From positions 1-10,967 of the forward strand of contig JBHELF010000013.1 of the NCBI GenBank assembly GCA_046263155.1: DNA of 10,967 bases, read 5' to 3'. This document shows positions 6,070-10,967 of this stretch, piece after piece. Position 1 is the first letter of the stretch; each line of letters starts with the position of its first letter. The notes under the pieces were generated by a model that ran no database searches, had not been told where the DNA came from, and was given only the letters and a program-made list of their open reading frames with translations. The position numbers were made by a program, and so were the translations under genes. The stretch is from DATADF01 sp046263155 (GTDB lineage Bacteria > Actinomycetota > CADDZG01 > WHSQ01).

Positions 6070-6093
6070 AACGAGAGACTCCATGCTAGTTCC
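6070..6093 (-). promoter_or_regulatory. Candidate ECF-type promoter for the HPF-like gene (GGAAC-N15-CGTT)
   Basis: On the minus strand GGAAC (6093-6089), a 15-base spacer and CGTT (6073-6070) match the classic ECF pattern. Transcription would start near 6063, giving a short leader that still includes the AAGGGGG ribosome binding site. Stress-sigma control would fit a hibernation factor. An alternative with TAGCAT as -10 and TTGGGT as -35 is weaker. Confidence 0.35.
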
Positions 6094-6148
6094 CGCTTGC
6101 CGGCCGACCCAACCCAGCCCCCTAGATGCACGCAAACAGGCTCGGAAC

Positions 6149-7267
6149 TCAGTCGTCCAACCACCCGAGGAGGGACTCAGGAAGCGCTCGGCGCGCGAAG
6201 CGGCGGATCACGAAGCGTCTTCCGGCCGCGCCCATGGCCCGGGCTTCCTCCACGTTTAAGAGGAGCCGCTGGATCGCCTCGAAGAGAGCTAGCCCATCGA
6301 GAGCGTCGACGACAAAGCCCGTTTTTCCGTGGTGGACCGCCTCCGGGGTTCCTCCCGACCGCCCGGTGACACAGGGCGTCGCGCAGGATGCCGCCTCCAG
6401 CAGGACGACGCCCAGCCCCTCGACATCGAGTCCCGACCATCTATCGGCGACGGCCAGAACAAAGACGTCGGCCAGCGCGTACAGAGCGGGTGCATCTTCG
6501 TAAGGGACGTGTCCGGCAAAGATGACACGCGCCCCGAGACGGTCGGCCTGCCGCCGGAGCTTCTTCTCCTCCGGACCCGTCCCCGCGACGACGAGGACCA
6601 CATCCATGTCACCGGCGAGCCGAGGCATCAAGTTGATCACCCGATCCACGCCCTTGCGCGGTACCAGGCGGCCGAAGCAGAGCAACACTTTTGTCTCGGG
6701 CCCGATGCCGAGCCGCGCCCTGAGATTGGATTTCACCGTCGGCGTGAACGTCTTGGTGTCGACGCGTGGATAGAGGACATCGATCGGGGGCGGGCCGCCC
6801 CGAGACTCGAGGAAGGAGTGCAATCGACCACCAGTGAACTGACTCACGGTCAGAAGCAGGTCCGCCCCGGCGAGGGCCTGCGCCAACCGACTTCTGAGAA
6901 AAGGTATGGCCGCCGGGACGAGCAGTTCGGCCCCGTGGACCATTACCGCGTAGCGGAAACCGCTTTCCTTCAGGCGGGGGCCGAGCAAGGACAGGGGCCA
7001 CGGCGTCCCGAAGATGACTTTGGTGGTTTCGAATCTCTCGCTCGCAGCGCGGATGGCCTGAAAAGCGCGCGGCCCCGCGGCAAGTAGTCGGCCGGGAAAA
7101 CCCACTGTGGGATAGCCGCGATCGCTCGGCAGGGGTTGTCCGTCGCGCTCGGCCGCCGCCAGGACGGCAACCCGCGGGGCCAGCTCGCTACAAAGCTCAC
7201 CGAGCAGGCTCTCGATCCCACCGCGACCGGGCAGAAAAGAAGACGAGACGAGCACGGCATTGGCCAC
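6149..7267 (-). CDS. GT4 glycosyltransferase, PimB-like (phosphatidylinositol mannoside mannosyltransferase)
   Basis: The 372-residue product is a GT-B fold retaining glycosyltransferase of family GT4. The N-terminal acceptor domain shows the GRGGIES loop at residues 14-20 and VHG with His111. The donor domain has the phosphate-binding FGRLVPRKG (198-206, Arg200 and Lys205) and the EX7E motif (Glu283 to Glu291) inside DVEGLGVVLLEAASC, followed by SGGTPEAV. The stretch SGLDVEGLG...LEA...SGG.PE.V closely resembles corynebacterial and mycobacterial PimB', which adds the second mannose to phosphatidylinositol mannoside at the inner membrane face. The best guess is that reaction or a related GDP-mannose-dependent one; other GT4 roles in glycolipid or polysaccharide synthesis are possible. 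Start choice: GTG at 7267, which aligns well with the PimB' N-terminus; no good Shine-Dalgarno. A perfect inverted repeat sits directly before this GTG. It follows the secreted-protein pair after 41 bases. Confidence 0.85.
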   Translation of the reverse strand: MANAVLVSSSFLPGRGGIESLLGELCSELAPRVAVLAAAERDGQPLPSDRGYPTVGFPGRLLAAGPRAFQAIRAASERFETTKVIFGTPWPLSLLGPRLKESGFRYAVMVHGAELLVPAAIPFLRSRLAQALAGADLLLTVSQFTGGRLHSFLESRGGPPPIDVLYPRVDTKTFTPTVKSNLRARLGIGPETKVLLCFGRLVPRKGVDRVINLMPRLAGDMDVVLVVAGTGPEEKKLRRQADRLGARVIFAGHVPYEDAPALYALADVFVLAVADRWSGLDVEGLGVVLLEAASCATPCVTGRSGGTPEAVHHGKTGFVVDALDGLALFEAIQRLLLNVEEARAMGAAGRRFVIRRFARRALPESLLGWLDD

Positions 7268-7283
7268 GGGCGAATCTTCGCCC
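7268..7283 (-). terminator. Perfect inverted repeat directly before the PimB-like start
   Basis: GGGCGAA-GA-TTCGCCC is a perfect 7-bp palindrome arm pair (6 bp with a 4-base loop as RNA). It lies 26 bases after the stop of the secreted protein gene and touches the GTG start of the PimB-like gene. No U-tract follows. It could be a U-less terminator for the secreted pair or a translation-limiting hairpin. Confidence 0.45.
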
Positions 7284-7308
7284 GGAACGACAGCCGACGA
7301 AGTTCGCG

Positions 7309-8103
7309 CTAGTCCGTGGGGCTGGGGGAAGGAGTCGCGGTGGGCGTCGGCCGGCCGCCCTTCCCCTTCTTGCCCTTTTTCGGTTTCTTTCCGCCGGGAA
7401 CCACGAAAGTTCCGGTCATCACGGCGATGTCCTTCGGTCCCCCGGAGTTAGAGACGAAGACGGAAGGAAAGACACCGATATTCGCACCTTGGCCTTCCAT
7501 AAAAGGCGTGGCGCCGCCCGTGATCACGGATCCCGGTACCGCGCCCAATAGCTCGAGCGGCACCGGCACCGTGATGAGTCCGGTTCCGGCTTCGAAGGTC
7601 CCGTGAACGAGTCCTTTCTCCTGGCACACGGTTTGATTTTGAATCGCCATGCAATCCCCGCGAATAGCGAAGGGGGCATCGATCACCTCGGCGGGATTGC
7701 GGGGCGGCGGGTTGGTCGGACATCCGGCAGTTGGATCACAGACGCCTCGCGACAGATTTGTGAACTTCCCATCGATATCGATCAGCTTGCCGTCGACGAG
7801 GATGTCCCACACGTAGCGACTGACCTCGGGCATGCCCCCGGTCGGAGGCAGCGACGAGACCTTGAGGATGAACTCGATCGACTTGCCGTCCTCACTCATC
7901 TGCATGGAAGCCTCGAGGAGGTCTTGGCCGAGTTGAGCCCCTCCCGGCGCGGGGCCACCCTGGCCTGTACCCCAGTCGCCGGCGGGGTCGGTCATGACCA
8001 CGATGGGGCCGGCCGGCGCTTGCGCGCTCGCGCTATGTCCCGATACGAGAAGTCCGGCGAGCATTCCCATGCTCGCAATGCCGGCGATCAGCTTGACCTT
8101 CAT
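7309..8103 (-). CDS. Secreted four-cysteine protein with Lys-rich and Pro/Thr/Ser tail, copy B
   Basis: The 264-residue product starts with a signal peptide (MKVKLIAGIASMGMLAGLLV...) ending at a likely ASA-QA site near residue 27; no lipobox Cys is present. The mature part has DPAGDWGTGQGG, APGGAQLGQDLLEAS, SLPPTGG, VSRYVWDILVDG, DGKFTNLSRGVCDP and a second Cys pair in RGDCMAIQNQTVCQ. It is mostly predicted beta strand. The end is Lys-rich (GGKKPKKGKKGKGG) and then Pro/Thr/Ser-rich (PTPTATPSPSPTD), as in wall-associated or O-glycosylated actinobacterial proteins. I do not recognise the family. Start choice: ATG at 8103 with AGGGGGA about 10 bases upstream. A longer frame reaches 8226, but its extra Arg-rich residues precede the signal peptide and overlap the neighbouring gene. 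It lies 31 bases after its paralog, copy A. Confidence 0.85.
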   Translation of the reverse strand: MKVKLIAGIASMGMLAGLLVSGHSASAQAPAGPIVVMTDPAGDWGTGQGGPAPGGAQLGQDLLEASMQMSEDGKSIEFILKVSSLPPTGGMPEVSRYVWDILVDGKLIDIDGKFTNLSRGVCDPTAGCPTNPPPRNPAEVIDAPFAIRGDCMAIQNQTVCQEKGLVHGTFEAGTGLITVPVPLELLGAVPGSVITGGATPFMEGQGANIGVFPSVFVSNSGGPKDIAVMTGTFVVPGGKKPKKGKKGKGGRPTPTATPSPSPTD

Positions 8104-8134
8104 TTTTCTGGTTCCCCCTGTCTTATCGGAAGCA

Positions 8135-8926
8135 CTATGTCGCGGTCGGGCTCGGCGATTGCGGTGATGCAGTCGGCGCCGGTGATCTGCCGCCCTTCTT
8201 GCTCTTCTTCTTGGGCTTCTTTCCACCGGGAATCGTGAACGTCTGCGTCATCACCATGTCGTCGTGCGGAAGATTGCCGATGCTGAAGTACGCGGACACC
8301 GTCGCGACTATTTGGCCGCCGCCGAAGCCGGCCACGCTCTCGGTCGATCCGATGCCGATGATCGAGCCAGGCTTTGCCTGGAGCTGCTCGAGGGTCACGG
8401 GGATGGTGATCGTTGCCTCGGCGGTGTCGAAAGTCGCCTCGATGATCGCTAACTCGTCGCAGACCTGAACGCTGTTTTCCGTGCGGCAGTTGCCCCGCAG
8501 GAAGAACGGCCGCATCCCGGGATCGCGCGGCGGAGGGCAGGCGCCGCTATTCGGGTCGCAAACGCCGCGGCTGTAGTTCGTGAACTTCCCGTCGAGCTGA
8601 ACGAGATTGCCGTCGATCGTGAAATCCCAGAGATAGCGCGTGAACTCCGGCGTACCTCCGATCGGGGGCAGGGATGTCAGCTTGATGACGAAGTTAATGG
8701 TCGTCGCGTCCGCCATCCCGATCGAGGCCTCGACCAGGTCTTGGCCCAGCTGGTTGCCTCCCGGGGCGGCCCCTGTGTCGTCCGTTCCCCAGTCGCCCTC
8801 AGGATCCTCGGCCACGACCGTCGGCTCCGCAGGGGCCTTCTGCGCGGTGGCAGGAATCAGTGGGAAAAGAAGGCCAGCCATCAAACTTGCCGCCAGCAGT
8901 ATCGCTAGGGCCGTTCTCGGGCGCAT
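8135..8926 (-). CDS. Secreted four-cysteine protein with Lys-rich and Pro/Thr/Ser tail, copy A
   Basis: The 263-residue product is a clear tandem paralog of the next gene. It has a signal peptide (MRPRTALAILLAASLMAGLL...) with a likely ATA-QK cleavage near residue 29. The same landmarks follow in the same order: DPEGDWGTDD, APGGNQLGQDLVEAS, SLPPIGG, FTRYLWDFTIDG, DGKFTNYSRGVCDP, a second Cys pair in RGNCRTENSVQVC, TQTFTIPGGKKPKKKSKKGG and PAPTASPQSPSPTAT. The four Cys at conserved places suggest two disulfides outside the cell. By eye roughly half of the aligned N-terminal residues are identical to copy B. Start choice: ATG at 8926 with a very good GGGAGGA site 6 bases upstream; the frame stays open to 9025 but the signal peptide fixes the start. 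It follows the RegX3-like gene by 102 bases. No homolog family is known to me; a carbohydrate- or surface-binding role is only a guess. Confidence 0.87.
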   Translation of the reverse strand: MRPRTALAILLAASLMAGLLFPLIPATAQKAPAEPTVVAEDPEGDWGTDDTGAAPGGNQLGQDLVEASIGMADATTINFVIKLTSLPPIGGTPEFTRYLWDFTIDGNLVQLDGKFTNYSRGVCDPNSGACPPPRDPGMRPFFLRGNCRTENSVQVCDELAIIEATFDTAEATITIPVTLEQLQAKPGSIIGIGSTESVAGFGGGQIVATVSAYFSIGNLPHDDMVMTQTFTIPGGKKPKKKSKKGGRSPAPTASPQSPSPTAT

Positions 8927-8996
8927 AGAAGTCCTCCCGCCTGTCAAGAGTGCGTCTAGGTGATTCAGATTTCGACGGTTTGGGCCTGCCCTCCTG

Positions 8997-9019
8997 CGAC
9001 CCAGTGTGGCCGAGGGTCG
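8997..9019 (-). terminator. Hairpin after the response regulator gene
   Basis: CGACCC and GGGTCG pair over an 11-base loop, 9 bases after the response regulator stop on the minus strand. There is no U-tract. It may reduce read-through into the secreted-protein pair; on the sequence alone it is only a candidate. Confidence 0.35.
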
Positions 9020-9028
9020 TAGCAAGTG

Positions 9029-9712
9029 TCAGGGAACGAACTTGTAACCCCACCCCCGCGCAGTGACGATGTGTTTCGGGTGCCGTGGATCGGCCTCACA
9101 TTTGGAACGCAGCCGCTTGATGTGCACGTCGAGCGTGCGCATGTCGCCGAAGTAGCCCGATCCCCAAACTCGATCGATGAGCATTTCACGTGTCACTACG
9201 CGGCCCGCGTTTTCCATTAGGAGTTCGAGAAGCTCAAATTCCTTGCGGGCCAGATGGATTGTTTGGCCGCGGACGCTCACTTCGAGTGCATCCGGCTTTA
9301 ACTGTATCCCTCCACCTTCGAGGATGCGGTGCTCTTCCGGCACTGCGGAGCCGGTACGACGCATGACTGCCTTGACCCGAGCGATCAACTCGCGAGTGCT
9401 GAATGGTTTCGTCATGTAGTCGTCGGCACCGAGCTCCAACCCCACGACCTTGTCGATCTCGGTGTCTTTTGCCGTCAAGATGATGATCGGGGTGTCCGAC
9501 GTGCGTCGGATCTCGCGGCAGATGTCTTCGCCCGATAGCCCCGGGAGCATCAGATCGAGCACCACGAGATCGGGAGTGGTGGCGTGAAATCTCTGGACGG
9601 CCCCGGTGCCGTCGCGTTCCCAGTCCACCGCGTATCCCGAACGAGAAAGCTGGTATTGCAATGGCTCTCCGATGCCGTCCTCGTCCTCTATGAGAAGAAT
9701 TCTGTGGCTCAC
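9029..9712 (-). CDS. regX3: OmpR/PhoB-family response regulator, RegX3-like
   Basis: The 227-residue product has a receiver domain (about 1-115) with acidic pocket Glu9/Asp10, phosphoacceptor Asp53, Thr80 and Lys102. A winged-helix DNA-binding domain follows (about 130-227), including EFELLELLMENAGRVVTRE and a C-terminal ARGWGYKFVP hairpin. The stretches EIDKVVGLELGADDY and LIDRVWGSGYFGDMRTLDVH are close to mycobacterial RegX3, which controls phosphate-starvation genes. Start choice: GTG at 9712, giving a 4-base GTGA overlap with the histidine kinase stop, typical of translationally coupled kinase-regulator pairs. Its expected binding sites (TTCAC-containing direct repeats) are found upstream of the kinase gene. 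The related PhoP branch cannot be fully excluded without a tree. Confidence 0.9.
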   Translation of the reverse strand: MSHRILLIEDEDGIGEPLQYQLSRSGYAVDWERDGTGAVQRFHATTPDLVVLDLMLPGLSGEDICREIRRTSDTPIIILTAKDTEIDKVVGLELGADDYMTKPFSTRELIARVKAVMRRTGSAVPEEHRILEGGGIQLKPDALEVSVRGQTIHLARKEFELLELLMENAGRVVTREMLIDRVWGSGYFGDMRTLDVHIKRLRSKCEADPRHPKHIVTARGWGYKFVP

Positions 9713-10857
9713 TGCATGGTCCCCGGCGCCGATTCAATCTTGTTGTCGGGCACAGGAAGCTTCACTGTGAACGTCGAGCCCTCGCCGAGTTCGCTGCTGA
9801 GGGTTACATGGCCGCCGTGGAGCTCTGCCACATGACGCACGATTGCCAAACCCAGGCCCGTCCCACCACTTTCGCGCGAGCGATCGGGGTCTGCGCGAAA
9901 AAAGCGTTCGAACACGCGCGCCTGAGCCTGAAGTGGGATGCCAATTCCGGTATCCGCAACTCTTATTGTTGCCGTGCCGTTCTCCGCCGTCAGGGAGAGC
10001 CGTACACTTCCTCCCGCCGGTGTATAGCGCAGGGCGTTGTCGAGCAGGTTTCTGATCATGAGACCCAAGTGTTCGCCGTCTCCTTCGACATGGATCGCCT
10101 TCGCTACGTCGATTTGGAAATCCAAGCCCTTATCGGATGCGGCGGATTGCAAAAGATCGGATTCGCGGCGCGCTACCTGCGAAAGGTCGACCGTCTCTAT
10201 CGAGAAGCCGGTTGGATCCTCAAGCTTGGATAGATCGAGCAGTCTTTGAATAAGGCTCGATAAGCGTTCGGACTCGATCGTGATGCGCTGCGCGAACCGG
10301 CTCGCCGAAGGAAGGTCCTCCGGCAGGGCCTCTCGAATGGCCTCGGCCAACGCTTGGAGGCTCGCGACCGGCGTCTTCAGTTCGTGCGAAGCGTTGGCAA
10401 CGAACTGGCGCCTGACCTGTTGAGTAACTAGCTCGTCGGTTACATCGCGAAGAAACAGCACTACACCTGCCGGATCCTCTAAAGGGACCGCCGTAAGGCG
10501 AAGGCTTTGACCGGTCTCCCTTCGAAGCACGCTCTCGACGATGAGGCCCTCGACGCTCGCCCGCCGGCTCAGAGAGGCGATTTCATCGGATTGCAGCGTC
10601 GGAGGAAGGCTCGCTTCCGGCAAGGCCAGGAATCGACGAGCGGCGGGGTTCGCCAGGCTGGGCATTCCCGACTCGTTCAGCAGGACGATGCCGTCGGTCA
10701 TCTGTTCGAGTACGTCGTCAGCACTCACTCCGCGCCTCGGGGATCGGGGTTGCTCGGTAACTGGAGAGTCCAGCGTCGCCCTCAACGCGACGCGGCCGAG
10801 CAGAAAGCCAAGGATTACGGAGATCAAGGCGATCATGACCCAGACGAATGTGTCCAT
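9709..10857 (-). CDS. senX3: Sensor histidine kinase, SenX3-like
   Basis: The 382-residue product begins with one membrane segment (about residues 5-25). A PAS-like domain follows (about 46-145; DDVLEQMTDGIVLLNESG to VVLFLRDVTDE). The HisKA domain has the phosphoacceptor His158 in ASHELKTP, and the ATPase has N box (Asn270/Asn274), DTGIGIP (302-308), ERFFR (317-321) and GGTGLGLAI (331-339). There is no extracytoplasmic loop, so sensing must be through the membrane, the PAS domain or a partner such as PhoU and the Pst transporter, as proposed for SenX3. Start choice: ATG at 10857 with GAGAGGA about 8 bases upstream. It overlaps the regulator gene by 4 bases. The PHO-box-like repeats and palindrome just upstream suggest autoregulation. 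No Pst or PhoU gene is inside the window; they could lie beyond the right edge. Confidence 0.9.
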   Translation of the reverse strand: MDTFVWVMIALISVILGFLLGRVALRATLDSPVTEQPRSPRRGVSADDVLEQMTDGIVLLNESGMPSLANPAARRFLALPEASLPPTLQSDEIASLSRRASVEGLIVESVLRRETGQSLRLTAVPLEDPAGVVLFLRDVTDELVTQQVRRQFVANASHELKTPVASLQALAEAIREALPEDLPSASRFAQRITIESERLSSLIQRLLDLSKLEDPTGFSIETVDLSQVARRESDLLQSAASDKGLDFQIDVAKAIHVEGDGEHLGLMIRNLLDNALRYTPAGGSVRLSLTAENGTATIRVADTGIGIPLQAQARVFERFFRADPDRSRESGGTGLGLAIVRHVAELHGGHVTLSSELGEGSTFTVKLPVPDNKIESAPGTMQ

Positions 10858-10916
10858 GCCCTCATCCTCTCCCGCGATTGATCTTCGAGGGCAAGTCTGA
10901 TCACGCGGGGGATGGT

Positions 10917-10938
10917 GTTCACAGAGAATTCACTTTCG
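10917..10938. promoter_or_regulatory. PHO-box-like pair of 11-nt direct repeats (RegX3/PhoP site)
   Basis: GTTCACAGAGA (10917-10927) and ATTCACTTTCG (10928-10938) repeat the TTCAC core exactly 11 bases apart. This is the architecture of actinobacterial PhoP/RegX3 direct repeat units with a GTTCACC-like core. The site is 60-80 bases upstream of the kinase start, where the encoded RegX3-like regulator would be expected to act on its own operon or on a divergent gene outside the window. Confidence 0.55.
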
Positions 10939-10950
10939 ATTAATCGAAAG
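10933..10950. promoter_or_regulatory. Perfect 18-bp palindrome upstream of the kinase gene
   Basis: CTTTCGATTAATCGAAAG is identical to its own reverse complement over 18 bases. It overlaps the second PHO-box unit. On the minus strand it lies right after TTGACC (10955-10950), a good -35, and would fill the spacer before a weak -10 (TGAATT, 10932-10927). This is a typical place for a dimeric repressor operator. The palindrome is seen directly; the promoter assignment is inferred. Confidence 0.5.
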
Positions 10951-10967
10951 GTCAACGACACGCGGCA

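Noticed and set aside
5646..6164. Minus-strand frame of 172 codons over the HPF-like gene
   Set aside because: It is low-complexity Arg/Ser/Gly sequence in a different frame from the HPF-like protein, with no start signal.
6329..7087. Plus-strand frame of 252 codons antisense to the PimB-like gene
   Set aside because: Its composition is typical of antisense frames in GC-rich DNA, and the minus-strand protein has full GT4 motifs.
7284..7310. GGAAC on the plus strand as an ECF promoter
   Set aside because: No suitable -10 follows and it would point antisense into the secreted-protein gene.
8104..8226. N-terminal extension of secreted protein copy B to an ATG at 8226
   Set aside because: The added residues are Arg-rich, sit before a clear signal peptide, and overlap the 3' end of copy A. 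The ATG at 8103 has a good ribosome binding site.
8927..9025. N-terminal extension of secreted protein copy A to 9025
   Set aside because: The signal peptide begins at the ATG at 8926, which has an excellent GGGAGGA site; the extension has no signal or match.

Overview
The window looks like chromosomal DNA from a GC-rich actinobacterium (Actinomycetota), possibly a poorly sampled lineage. The markers are a WhiB iron-sulfur regulator, a PimB-like phosphatidylinositol-mannoside mannosyltransferase, a SenX3/RegX3-like two-component pair, and frequent GTG starts. I saw no transposase, integrase, CRISPR array, tRNA or rRNA.

Left part (1-3000). The 5' half of a gene for a secreted protein runs off the left edge on the minus strand. 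A 350-base divergent region with short tandem repeats and a candidate ECF-type promoter separates it from whiB on the plus strand. Convergent to whiB lie two minus-strand genes. The upstream one encodes an ECF sigma factor carrying an unusual membrane-spanning C-terminal extension. The downstream one encodes a small methylenetetrahydrofolate-reductase-like protein. A perfect 9-bp hairpin with a UUCG loop lies between them.

Middle part (3000-5700). A plus-strand pair encodes a YjbQ/UPF0047 protein and a long-chain polyprenyl diphosphate synthase (isoprenoid or quinone side chain supply). Convergent to it is a solitary fusion of an AbiEi-antitoxin-like N-terminus with a Vsr/DUF559-type nuclease domain, in DNA that is visibly less GC-rich than its neighbours.

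Right part (4670-10857). Seven consecutive genes share the minus strand. In transcription order they are a SenX3-like histidine kinase, a RegX3-like response regulator (4-nt overlap), two tandem paralogous secreted four-cysteine proteins of unknown function, a PimB-like GT4 mannosyltransferase, a short HPF/RaiA-family ribosome hibernation factor, and the AbiEi-Vsr-like fusion. The sequence before the kinase gene carries two 11-nt direct repeats with a TTCAC core, which resemble actinobacterial PHO-box units, and a perfect 18-bp palindrome. A reasonable inference is a phosphate-responsive, autoregulated two-component system next to envelope genes.

The observations most worth following are the sigma factor with its own membrane anchor and no adjacent anti-sigma gene, the tandem secreted paralogs with Lys-rich and Pro/Thr/Ser-rich tails, the PHO-box and palindrome cluster, and the AbiEi-Vsr fusion.
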